The position numbers were made by a program, and so were the translations under genes. The notes beneath the pieces are model-generated. The model was given only the letters and a program-made list of their open reading frames with translations, was not told where the DNA came from and did no database searches. From assembly GCA_963717135.1 (NCBI GenBank), contig CAVQVN010000005.1, positions 216,160 through 280,159 of the forward strand: DNA of 64,000 nt, read 5' to 3'. This DNA is from UBA4744 sp963717135. GTDB taxonomy: Bacteria > Actinomycetota > Acidimicrobiia > Spongiisociales > UBA4744. This document shows positions 1-9,507 of the stretch, in pieces (position 1 is the first letter of the stretch; each line of letters starts with the position of its first letter).

Positions 1-239
1 GCAGGCCTCCTCGCCTGTTTCCGATAGCGGTTTATATAGGTGTTGGTCAGGATGCGATACAACCAGGCCTTCAAGTTGGTGCCCTCTTCGAAGGTGCCGT
101 AGGCCCGGTACGCCTTGAGGAAGGTCTCCTGCACCACATCCTCGGCGTCGGCCGGATTGCGGGTCATGCGCAGCGCAGCGGAATACAACTGTGGTGCGAA
201 CTGCATCGCGTCGTTCTCGAAGTTGGCCTGATCAGCCAA
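1..239 (-). CDS. ECF sigma factor, SigH/SigR-like (C-terminal part off the window)
   Basis: About 79 N-terminal codons are visible; the gene runs off the left edge. The region 2 signature is clear: LRMTRNPADAEDVVQETF, then a tract with TNLKAWLYRILTNTYINRYR, which is very close to the SigH/SigR group of extracytoplasmic-function sigma factors that direct RNA polymerase to oxidative or thiol stress genes. The start is taken as TTG at 239: an in-frame TAG stop lies directly before it and GGGAG sits 6 nt upstream. An ATG at 206 is the alternative. In SigH/SigR systems a zinc anti-sigma factor usually follows, which would lie beyond the window. The assignment to the ECF family is firm, the subgroup is inferred from sequence similarity. 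Confidence 0.88.
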   Translation of the reverse strand, partial: MADQANFENDAMQFAPQLYSAALRMTRNPADAEDVVQETFLKAYRAYGTFEEGTNLKAWLYRILTNTYINRYRKQARRP

Positions 240-318
240 CTATGGCTCCCATAGAAACGACGATAACCGAGGACCGGAAAAGAGAGAAAGCGACAAGCTT
301 CCAGCTTCCAACCGCCAG

Positions 319-391
319 CATCAAGCATCAAGCCAGACAGCGACTCGTCGCTCGTAGCTCGAAGCTCGTAGCTAGCCGCTCGCCGCTAGCC
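319..391. repeat. Heptamer array (CATCAAG x2, then GCTCGTA type)
   Basis: Two CATCAAG units lie at 319-332, followed by in-phase 7-nt units from 343 to 391 (ACTCGTC, GCTCGTA, GCTCGAA, GCTCGTA, GCTAGCC, GCTCGCC, GCTAGCC). The last unit contains the TAG stop codon (minus strand, 386-388) of the metallopeptidase gene. It fills the gap between the two minus-strand genes. Confidence 0.85.
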
Positions 392-1891
392 ACCCACCCA
401 CTCTTCAAACATCTCAGCGAGATCACATTGGCAGTGTCGTTCGGCGGTGGCTCGAAAGTCGTTTCCCGTGACGATCGCCCAGATGTTCGACTGGTAGTAG
501 TCACGCAAGAACTCCGCAAAGGTATCCCTGCCCATTTGATCTTCCAGCGCAGCCAGGAACAGCGGTCCGCGGCCGTAGACGATGGGTGAGTACTGCTCCG
601 GCGTGTACCGGTTGGTCGGCAGGCCGATCGGGATCAACTCGGCGTCGATCCGGTCCCACCGATCGGTCCATGATTGTCGATAGTCATGTTCGGCTTGATC
701 CCCGTACATCTCCCGGTAGTACAACCCTGTGAGGTATTGAGCCAGGGCTTCGTCGAGCCAAGGTTCATCGATCTGATCGTTGCCGACCAGGTTGTAGAAC
801 CATTGGTGCGCCATCTCGTGCACAACTGTGCCCTCGAGCATGACGGCGGCCGGAAGGCCGGCCACTTCTGCGTCCAGGTCGTACAAGGCGATCGAGATTG
901 TGGTGGCTCCCGGGTATTCGATACCAAGAGCCCGCATTGGAGTGCCGATCATGTCGAACTCCGTGTATTGATAGGGGCCCAGCCGCTCGCCGAAGAGCGC
1001 CATCGAGTCAACCGCATGCTGCATGGCCCTTTCGGCCCCGGCGCGGTCCTCCGATCGACCGTAGCTGTTGATGATCGTCTGCCCACTCTGGCTGCTGAAC
1101 ACCTCCAAATCGGGGGCGGCCGCGAGGTAGAAATCCCTGGCCGGACCGATCGCAAAACTGACCACCTGATTGCGTCCGAGGCGATCCCGCTGGATCTCCG
1201 TGCCGGAAGCCACGAGATCCAAATCGCGAGGTGCGGTAACGCGGACCAGGAAGAAAGAGGAGTCCAGATATGTCATATCACCGATGGGCACCAGATCCTC
1301 AACGTTCCAACCTTCGTCGTCGAAAACCAGCACGACTGGATAGAAACCGTCGAGCAACAGGAAGTTGTCGAAGTAGCCCAGCACGCCGTGGCTGTTTTCT
1401 GCGTCCTGGCTGAGTTGGACGGTGAAATCCAGCTGCAGTGTGTTTGCCTCCCCTGGTAGCAAAGGGACGGGGAGCGGCACCCGGAGCGTTTGCCCGGATG
1501 ACTCCACAACAGGATCCACCGATTCACCTTCAACGGACAACGACGACACGGCGATGCTCCCGCCGGTGAAGTTGGCGAAGAGCTGGAAGTAGATCCCTTC
1601 GAGTGGTTCGGATTCCTGGTTTGTGTACCGGATCCACTCGCGCCCCTCCAGTACCTGGCGGTCCGGTGACACCACAAAGTCAAGGTGATAAACGGTGGCT
1701 CCTGGCAGATCATCGGAAACATCCGGGTCGACGAGCGCCTGTTGGAACATCGACCGATCGTCCCAGTTGCTCCCGAACGGATCCTCGGCGGCCGGCACCA
1801 CTGCCGAAGGAGAACAGGCAGCCAAGGCGAGTAGGAATATGGGCAGACCCAATATCCAACGGTCAGGTAGGTGACTGATCGGTTCTCTCAT
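386..1891 (-). CDS. M1-family (gluzincin) metallopeptidase, lipoprotein
   Basis: 501 aa. The N-terminus has a lipoprotein signal with lipobox LALAAC near residue 26, so it is probably exported and anchored on the outer face of the membrane. The zinc site HEMAH is followed 18 residues later by the third ligand Glu in WLDEALAQYL, the HExxH-x18-E pattern of M1 aminopeptidases. Upstream, GIEYPG replaces the GxMEN exopeptidase motif, as in the actinobacterial M1-like group. The start ATG has GGGGAA upstream and a possible TAGCGT -10 box. It is about half the length of a classical PepN, so only the N-terminal and catalytic domains are present. The substrate is unknown. Confidence 0.88.
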   Translation of the reverse strand: MREPISHLPDRWILGLPIFLLALAACSPSAVVPAAEDPFGSNWDDRSMFQQALVDPDVSDDLPGATVYHLDFVVSPDRQVLEGREWIRYTNQESEPLEGIYFQLFANFTGGSIAVSSLSVEGESVDPVVESSGQTLRVPLPVPLLPGEANTLQLDFTVQLSQDAENSHGVLGYFDNFLLLDGFYPVVLVFDDEGWNVEDLVPIGDMTYLDSSFFLVRVTAPRDLDLVASGTEIQRDRLGRNQVVSFAIGPARDFYLAAAPDLEVFSSQSGQTIINSYGRSEDRAGAERAMQHAVDSMALFGERLGPYQYTEFDMIGTPMRALGIEYPGATTISIALYDLDAEVAGLPAAVMLEGTVVHEMAHQWFYNLVGNDQIDEPWLDEALAQYLTGLYYREMYGDQAEHDYRQSWTDRWDRIDAELIPIGLPTNRYTPEQYSPIVYGRGPLFLAALEDQMGRDTFAEFLRDYYQSNIWAIVTGNDFRATAERHCQCDLAEMFEEWVGG

Positions 1892-1934
1892 TAGTTCCCC
1901 ACCAACGCTAGGCCATGCAGCGGGTAGGAGGTTT

Positions 1935-2028
1935 GAAGTGGGAAGTCCGAAGTGTGAGGCGGGAAGTTGGACGCTTGTCGCTCGTAGTTAGACGCTCGAA
2001 GCTCGTCGCTCGTAGCTCGTAGCTCGCC
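1935..2028. repeat. Two adjoining heptamer arrays (GAAGTNN, then GCTCGTA)
   Basis: Units of GAAGTNN (GAAGTGG, GAAGTCC, GAAGTGT, GAGGCGG, GAAGTTG) occupy 1935-1969. After a 3-nt phase shift, eight GCTCGTA-type units run from 1973 to 2028. The array lies between the 5' end of the metallopeptidase gene and tRNA-Thr, with no open reading frame across it. Confidence 0.82.
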
Positions 2029-2049
2029 TGCTGCTAACTTATGCGCCGC

Positions 2050-2121
2050 GCCGGAGTAGCTCAGGGGTAGAGCAGCTCACTCGTAATGAGCAGGTCCGGG
2101 GTTCAAATCCCCGCTCCGGCT
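2050..2121 (+). tRNA. tRNA-Thr (anticodon CGT)
   Basis: A complete cloverleaf can be folded by eye: 7-bp acceptor GCCGGAG/CTCCGGC, D arm GCTC/GAGC, anticodon stem GCTCA/TGAGC with loop CTCGTAA (anticodon CGT at the loop centre), T arm CGGGG/CCCCG with TTCAAAT loop. The discriminator base is T and no CCA is encoded. The anticodon reads ACG threonine codons. Confidence 0.95.
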
Positions 2122-2142
2122 CAACACAAAGACCGACTTCCC

Positions 2143-3225
2143 TCACGTTGCCGGTGTCAACTCGGCAAACAGCGTCGCAAACACCAGTTGGGGACGCTGG
2201 TTCGCTTGCAACTCGGTTACCGCGTTCAATGCTCTCTCGGCGTTGGCGACTGCCGCCTCTGGTCGAATCATCGCCAGCGTCGTGGCCGGTATGTCGTGGT
2301 TGCGGATGGGACCCCCGAATTGGGCCGAAGCTGCGTCGGCGTACCAGGAAGCGAGGATCTCCAACCCGGTCACGTGCAACGCCCGCTTCTCACGACGCCG
2401 GTCCCGTTCGTGGCGTTCGCGAAGCGCCTTGAGCCTGGAAGGAGGCAGGTCGGCCGCCGCTTCGAGTGTTTGGCGGGCGTCCAGGGACTTGAGGAGAGGC
2501 TCGACCGCCTCGAGCACTTCATCTGCCAGGCGAAATGCCTCACCCGGATGTGGCGACACCCTTACCGGCACGCTCAGCCAAACGTGCCGATAGGCAGCCA
2601 GGTCGGGATTGGTTGCCAGACCCAAGGCCAATCCGGGACGCCCTCCTGAGATCCGGGCAGCCTCTCCGGCCTGCTCCTCTTCCAAACCGTGGGCTTGGAG
2701 GGCCGCCATGAGTGTCTCCTCTCGGACCCGGCCGAATTGCACCGTGCGACACCGGCTGGCAATGGTCGCCGGCAGATCGTCTTCCGACTCAACGATGAGA
2801 ACAAAGACCGTCGACCGGCTCGGCTCTTCCAACGTTTTCAGGAGCGCGTTGGCAGCGTGCTCGGACATTGAGCCTGCTTCGTCGAGGACAAAGACCTTCC
2901 GGTCTCCCTCCACCGGAGACATGCGCGCTTGGGAGACGGTGGCCCGAGCCTGGTCGACCGACAATCCGGTACTCCCATCCGGATCTGTGGCGATGAGATC
3001 AGGATGGTTGCCCGAGGCCGACCGCCGACATGACGAGCAGGGCTCGTCATGTTCCCCTCCCTGCTTGCACAGCAGAGCGGCGGCGAAGCGATATGCGACG
3101 GTGGCTTTACCGACGTTGGAAGGACCGGCAAAGAGATATGCCTGGGCGGGCTCGGCGATTTCCTTTTCCAGCAGCCCGATCACCCGTTCGTGTCCGATCA
3201 ACCCATCAAAGGGCCCGCTCACCAT
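2143..3225 (-). CDS. holB: DNA polymerase III subunit delta'
   Basis: 360 aa AAA+ clamp-loader subunit. The N-terminus has a Walker-A-like loop (GPSNVGK), a zinc-module cysteine cluster (CKQG...CSSC), the Walker B region VFVLDEA and the sensor segment LLKTLEEP. It loads the beta clamp during replication as part of the tau-delta-delta' complex. The start overlaps the end of tmk by 7 nt (ATGGTGA), so the two genes are translationally coupled in the order MFS-tmk-holB. The tmk-holB pairing is widespread in bacteria. The length fits the family. Confidence 0.93.
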   Translation of the reverse strand: MVSGPFDGLIGHERVIGLLEKEIAEPAQAYLFAGPSNVGKATVAYRFAAALLCKQGGEHDEPCSSCRRSASGNHPDLIATDPDGSTGLSVDQARATVSQARMSPVEGDRKVFVLDEAGSMSEHAANALLKTLEEPSRSTVFVLIVESEDDLPATIASRCRTVQFGRVREETLMAALQAHGLEEEQAGEAARISGGRPGLALGLATNPDLAAYRHVWLSVPVRVSPHPGEAFRLADEVLEAVEPLLKSLDARQTLEAAADLPPSRLKALRERHERDRRREKRALHVTGLEILASWYADAASAQFGGPIRNHDIPATTLAMIRPEAAVANAERALNAVTELQANQRPQLVFATLFAELTPAT

Positions 3226-3824
3226 CGGAGGCGCACCAATCTCACGACCCGCTCGACGATATCCTCGACGGGCCCGACGGTATCGACCACGACCACCCGA
3301 GCCGGATCGGCTTTGGCCAGCTCCGCATAGAACCCGGCGACGGCCCGCTGAAATGCGACCCCCTGCCCTCCGATACGGTCCTCACCCTCTTGGCGAGCCA
3401 GACCCTCTTCCGGGTCGACGGCCAGCACAATCACCAGATCGGGCCAGATACTCCCCAGCCCCGCTTGATTGACTTTCTTGACTGCGTCGATTCCCAGTCC
3501 CCTCGCTCCACCCTGGTAGGCGAGCGACGAGTAGACCGACCGATCACCGATCACCCATGCACCCCGGTCGAGTGCCGGTCCGATGACCTCCCCGGCGAGC
3601 TGAGAACGCTGGGCGGCGAACAACAAGGCCTCGGTCCAAGGTGCCATGTCGTCACCGTCGAGCAAGAGCCGGCGGACCCCTTCCCCGATCGTAGTTCCGC
3701 CCGGTTCCCGCACCGTGACGACCTCGTATCCGTCGGTTTCCAGGGCGACCGCCAACGCGGCCTGAATCGTCGACTTTCCGGCGCCTTCGATCCCTTCCAG
3801 GGCGATGTAGCGGCCCCGACTCAC
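3219..3824 (-). CDS. tmk: Thymidylate kinase
   Basis: 201 aa. The P-loop is in RYIALEGIEGAGKST, the DR(S/Y) motif is GDRSVYSSLAYQGGARG and the lid region follows DPEEGLARQEGEDR. It phosphorylates dTMP to dTDP with ATP. The start is GTG at 3824, overlapping the MFS stop by 4 nt (GTGA), with AGAGGA upstream. The longer open frame beginning at 3947 is rejected because its extra residues lie inside the MFS gene. The length matches the family. Confidence 0.93.
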   Translation of the reverse strand: MSRGRYIALEGIEGAGKSTIQAALAVALETDGYEVVTVREPGGTTIGEGVRRLLLDGDDMAPWTEALLFAAQRSQLAGEVIGPALDRGAWVIGDRSVYSSLAYQGGARGLGIDAVKKVNQAGLGSIWPDLVIVLAVDPEEGLARQEGEDRIGGQGVAFQRAVAGFYAELAKADPARVVVVDTVGPVEDIVERVVRLVRLRW

Positions 3825-5212
3825 TTTTTGTCCTCTGGAGACCGCCGCCGACCCCGCACCGAAGTGAACGCATCGCTGGCGTCTTTCAAAGTGCGATAAG
3901 TCTCCTCGCTGAATTCGGGACCCGACAGAGTGCCCCGCAGGTTCCACAGCGTCACTAGGCCGGCCGAAAGGACTATTGCACCTCCTATCGCCAGGGTGAT
4001 GCGAATCCCGTTGTCAAACGGCGCAGGAAGCACGCCGTCCAAGAGCGCGGCCGTGGCTCCGCCTAACGCGATTGAGATCAACAGAGACGTTCTGGCAAGC
4101 GTGTAGAGCGCCGCAAAAGTCCTTCCCCGCATCTCGTCGTCGACCTCTTCATGGAGGTGGGTGAACCCCATGACGTACGACGACCCCGCTCCGATCCCCG
4201 CCAGAAACAACCAGCCCGCAGCCCCGAAGACCGAACTCATGGTGGTGACCATCGTTATGGCCGCACCGGTCAGGATGAGACTGACGGCAAAGGTGAGGTC
4301 CCGCCGCCCGATCTTCGAGCCGATGGTCGCGAGTACCAGCATGCCACCCCCGACGCCGCTGCCCAGAGCCGTGATCAACACCCCGAAGCCCGTGTTTCCA
4401 CCGCCCAGGATGTCTCTCGAGAACGGCTGGCCCAGTATGAAAAAGATGCCCGCTCCAAACAAAGCGGTGGCCATCCCCACAATCACGGTCCGTACGCTCC
4501 GGTCGCCGATAACGAACCGGACGCCTTCGATCAGGTCTCGAGCCGGTGCCCGCCAATCCAAGGCGCCCTTGGCCCTTCGCTCTTTGCTGACTTCCGGTTT
4601 AGGGATCGGGATCCTGGCGACCAGGAAAGCCGAAAGGAGAAAGGTCAGGGCGTCGAAGGTGAACGCCGGGCCGAAGTCCCTACCGAACCCGGCCAGATCC
4701 GGTACCCAATCACCAATGGTCACCAGAAACGAAAAGAACGCTGAGGAGACCGGCAGGCTGCCGTAGGTCGCAACCAGGGTGATGGAATTGGCTGCCACGA
4801 GACGTCCGTTGGGGACCAGATTCGGGACGCTGGCGTCGCGGGCCGGTTGCCAGAACAGCGTGAGGGTCTCCATCAAGAAGGAAACCAAGAACAGCATTGC
4901 CAGGTTGTCCACGAAGACCAGCGAGAGCACCAGCACGGCTCGAAGCACATCCGCGGTGATCATCGTCAACTTGCGGTTGAACCGATCGGCGAGCACGCCG
5001 GAGACGGCCCCGAACAAGCCGGGGAGCATCCGGGCGCTGAGCGGAACCAGGATTCCGGTAATCCCACCCAGTTGATCGGCAAGGGCGATTGTGGCGAAGA
5101 GCGCAACCCAGTCGCCGAAGCTGGACACAACGCCGGCCCACCACAGGCGGGCAAAAGGACCCCGCCGGACCAGACTCAGCGGCCGCGTGTTCTCAGATGC
5201 CCCGTTCACCAT
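3821..5212 (-). CDS. MFS transporter (exporter type)
   Basis: About 463 aa with roughly 12 hydrophobic segments. The N-terminal half has the MFS signature around GVLADRFNRKLTM after the second helix, like the PF05977 (enterobactin-exporter-like) subgroup. The start is set at ATG 5212: a TATTGT box ends 8 nt before it, with no Shine-Dalgarno, suggesting a leaderless transcript. The open frame continues upstream to 5422 but only through the repeat region. It is the first gene of a coupled operon with tmk and holB. The substrate cannot be told from sequence. Confidence 0.85.
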   Translation of the reverse strand: MVNGASENTRPLSLVRRGPFARLWWAGVVSSFGDWVALFATIALADQLGGITGILVPLSARMLPGLFGAVSGVLADRFNRKLTMITADVLRAVLVLSLVFVDNLAMLFLVSFLMETLTLFWQPARDASVPNLVPNGRLVAANSITLVATYGSLPVSSAFFSFLVTIGDWVPDLAGFGRDFGPAFTFDALTFLLSAFLVARIPIPKPEVSKERRAKGALDWRAPARDLIEGVRFVIGDRSVRTVIVGMATALFGAGIFFILGQPFSRDILGGGNTGFGVLITALGSGVGGGMLVLATIGSKIGRRDLTFAVSLILTGAAITMVTTMSSVFGAAGWLFLAGIGAGSSYVMGFTHLHEEVDDEMRGRTFAALYTLARTSLLISIALGGATAALLDGVLPAPFDNGIRITLAIGGAIVLSAGLVTLWNLRGTLSGPEFSEETYRTLKDASDAFTSVRGRRRSPEDKK

Positions 5213-5247
5213 GACAGAGAACAATACCGGGCAAGTTCCGGCTTGCC

Positions 5248-5303
5248 GGTCGCCGTCCGCATTCAGCCGTCCACGATCCGCTATCCGCCGTCGCGGTCCG
5301 CCT
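5248..5303. repeat. Degenerate heptamer array (RTCCGCY family)
   Basis: Eight consecutive 7-nt units (for example GTCCGCA, TTCAGCC, GTCCACG, ATCCGCT, ATCCGCC) with consensus RTCCGCY. The array lies between the divergent MFS and topA genes and directly precedes a palindromic element. A related array occurs at 59083-59110. Confidence 0.7.
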
Positions 5304-5306
5304 CGC

Positions 5307-5400
5307 TGGTGGGAACGAAGCCCCCCTCCGGCTTGGCTCATTCGAGCCAAGCCACCCCCGACCGATTCGCTCACTTCGTTCGCCGGGGGGAGGCGATTCC
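5307..5400 (+). repeat. Palindromic intergenic element, copy 1 (TGGTGGGAAC ... GGAGGCGATT)
   Basis: The element begins TGGTGGGAACGAAGCCCCCC and ends GGGGGGAGGCGATTCC. It contains a perfect inverted repeat GGCTTGGCTC-ATTC-GAGCCAAGCC. Two further copies with the same ends are at 16569-16647 and, inverted, at 45029-45113. The interior differs between copies while the ends are kept, as in small repetitive palindromic elements. Confidence 0.75.
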
Positions 5401-5412
5401 TTCTAGATGTCT

Positions 5413-5441
5413 TGACTTCCACCGGACGCGCTTAGTATTCC
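5413..5441 (+). promoter_or_regulatory. topA promoter candidate
   Basis: TTGACT at 5413-5418 is followed after 17 nt by TATTCC (5436-5441); an overlapping alternative -10 is TAGTAT (5433-5438). The topA GTG start follows 7 nt after TATTCC, so the transcript is probably leaderless or nearly so. Confidence 0.5.
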
Positions 5442-5448
5442 TGGCTCT

Positions 5449-8001
<2,553 letters not shown>

Positions 8002-8006
8002 ATTCT

Positions 8007-8063
8007 CCCCGTTCTTGCGTCGATTTAGTGCGCGATGTCGCCGATCTTGACGCACGAACGGGG
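8007..8063. terminator. Bidirectional hairpin terminator between topA and the histidine phosphatase gene
   Basis: Arms 8007-8021 (CCCCGTTCTTGCGTC) and 8049-8063 (GACGCACGAACGGGG) are complementary apart from a 2-nt mismatch. The left arm begins 6 nt after the topA stop and the right arm abuts the stop codon of the convergent gene at 8064. There is no clear U tract, so it may be a stabilising or Rho-assisted hairpin. Confidence 0.65.
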
Positions 8064-9296
8064 TTATTCGAGGTGGGGAGCGACGTTGTAATCGGCCAGC
8101 ACCCGCCGGCCGTCTTCGACCACCACGTGGCTCACGGACGTATTGGCGGGCACTCCCAGCCGGAGCCGGGTGGAGTGGTCCAAACCCAGGATCCCGCTCA
8201 CATAGCCGCGGATCGCCGCCCCGTGGGACACGATTCCAATATCTCCATTCTGGTGACCTGCCGTCACTTCGGAGATGGCGTCCGTCACTCTCTGCGCCAT
8301 CCCCACCCAGGTCTCTCCGCTGTCACCCCGAGGCAGGTCTTCGTCGCCCTCGTAGATCCGGGCCCACAATTCGGGCCATCCGGCCATGATCTCTTGGCGG
8401 GTGAGGCCTTCCCACGCCCCCATTCCCAGCTCGACCAAGCCGGAGTGAGTGACCGGCCCCGATCCGTTTGCCAGGGTTTCGGCCGTTTGCCGAGCGCGCC
8501 CCAAGGGGGACGAATAGACGACTGCGAACTCCCCGTACCAGGCCGCCAAATCGGACGCCTGCCGACGCCCCAGTTCATTTAGGCCGTTGTCGGTTTGTCC
8601 CTGCCAGTGACCGGATGCATTGGCAGCGGTTCGCCCATGCCGGACGAGCCCCAACACCAAACCACCATCCCGCAAGCAGCTTCCGGCCCAACCGGTCACT
8701 GCCCCGAGGTGAGCAGCGTCGTTGAAACGTTCCAACCAGCGCCGCTGCTTCTCTTCCATCACAGTGGTCAATGCCGTGTTGGTCACCCGCGCCGTCACCC
8801 GGTGCGTATCCGCCCTCCCCAATACCAAACCCACGACCGTCTCGATCACCCCACCGTGACACACCACCAAGGCCGCGTGACCGTCTTCCAGGCGATCAAA
8901 GACCTCCGCTTGGGCGTTGCGGACGCGGTCGACTAGCTCCGATATCGTCTCGCCGGTGCCGCCCAGAGGCAGGTCAGCGCCCCGCCGCAGGGCAAGTAGT
9001 TCGTCGGCGAATTGCTCACCAATCTCCTGATTGGTGAGCCCGTCCCAACCGCCCACATCCATCTCCCGCCAGGCGCCATCCGTCGTGAAAGGCAGATCGA
9101 GCGCCTCGGCAGTTTCCCTGGCTCGATCCATGTCCGACGAGATGACCAGATCGAACCTCCGGTTGCTGAGCCGTTCGCCCACGGCAGCCGCCTGCCTCCG
9201 GCCTCGCTCGCTCAAGGGACTGGAACCGCGGCCCTGGATCACGCCCGAGGCGTTGCCGGTCGATTCGCCGTGACGGAGATAGGTGATGGATTTCAT
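8064..9296 (-). CDS. Tandem histidine phosphatase (two phosphoglycerate-mutase-like domains)
   Basis: 410 aa with two complete histidine-phosphatase domains. The first starts MKSITYLRHGESTGN with its second catalytic His in VVCHGG. The second starts GLVRHGRTAAN with IVSHGA. Both RHG motifs and both distal His residues are kept, so both domains may be active. Usual family members are about 200 aa, so this is a duplication or fusion. The start is placed at ATG 9296 next to the first domain; the 31 upstream codons do not look like protein. The substrate is unknown (phosphosugar, nucleotide or phosphoprotein are possible). Confidence 0.88.
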   Translation of the reverse strand: MKSITYLRHGESTGNASGVIQGRGSSPLSERGRRQAAAVGERLSNRRFDLVISSDMDRARETAEALDLPFTTDGAWREMDVGGWDGLTNQEIGEQFADELLALRRGADLPLGGTGETISELVDRVRNAQAEVFDRLEDGHAALVVCHGGVIETVVGLVLGRADTHRVTARVTNTALTTVMEEKQRRWLERFNDAAHLGAVTGWAGSCLRDGGLVLGLVRHGRTAANASGHWQGQTDNGLNELGRRQASDLAAWYGEFAVVYSSPLGRARQTAETLANGSGPVTHSGLVELGMGAWEGLTRQEIMAGWPELWARIYEGDEDLPRGDSGETWVGMAQRVTDAISEVTAGHQNGDIGIVSHGAAIRGYVSGILGLDHSTRLRLGVPANTSVSHVVVEDGRRVLADYNVAPHLE

Positions 9297-9383
9297 GCGG
9301 AACACTGGATGGTACCGAAAAACCAACCGTCTCAGTCCTCCCGTCCCTCGTGACTCGAGACCGAAGACGGGGAAGAGAGTCAG

Positions 9384-9507
9384 CTTCAAGCATCAAGCTT
9401 CAAGCCAGACAGAATTGGTCTCGATTGTTGCTTGTAACCTGAAACCTGAAACCTGAAACCTGAAACCTGGAGCCTGAAACCTGAAACCTGCCTGAGCTCG
9501 TAGCTCC
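9384..9507. repeat. Heptamer array (CTTCAAG/CATCAAG, then CCTGAAA, then GCTCGTA type)
   Basis: Three CWTCAAG units lie at 9384-9404. Eight CCTGAAA-type units run in phase from 9438 to 9493, followed without phase change by GAGCTCG and TAGCTCC up to 9507. The next three bases, CTA at 9508-9510, are the TAG stop codon of the pyrophosphatase gene. Three heptamer families thus meet in one intergenic gap. Confidence 0.88.

Noticed and set aside
674..1459. 261-aa plus-strand open frame
   Set aside because: Antisense to the M1 metallopeptidase, whose zinc motif is certain.
3825..3947. Longer thymidylate kinase start at 3947
   Set aside because: The extra residues overlap the MFS gene; GTG 3824 has a ribosome site and the 4-nt overlap.
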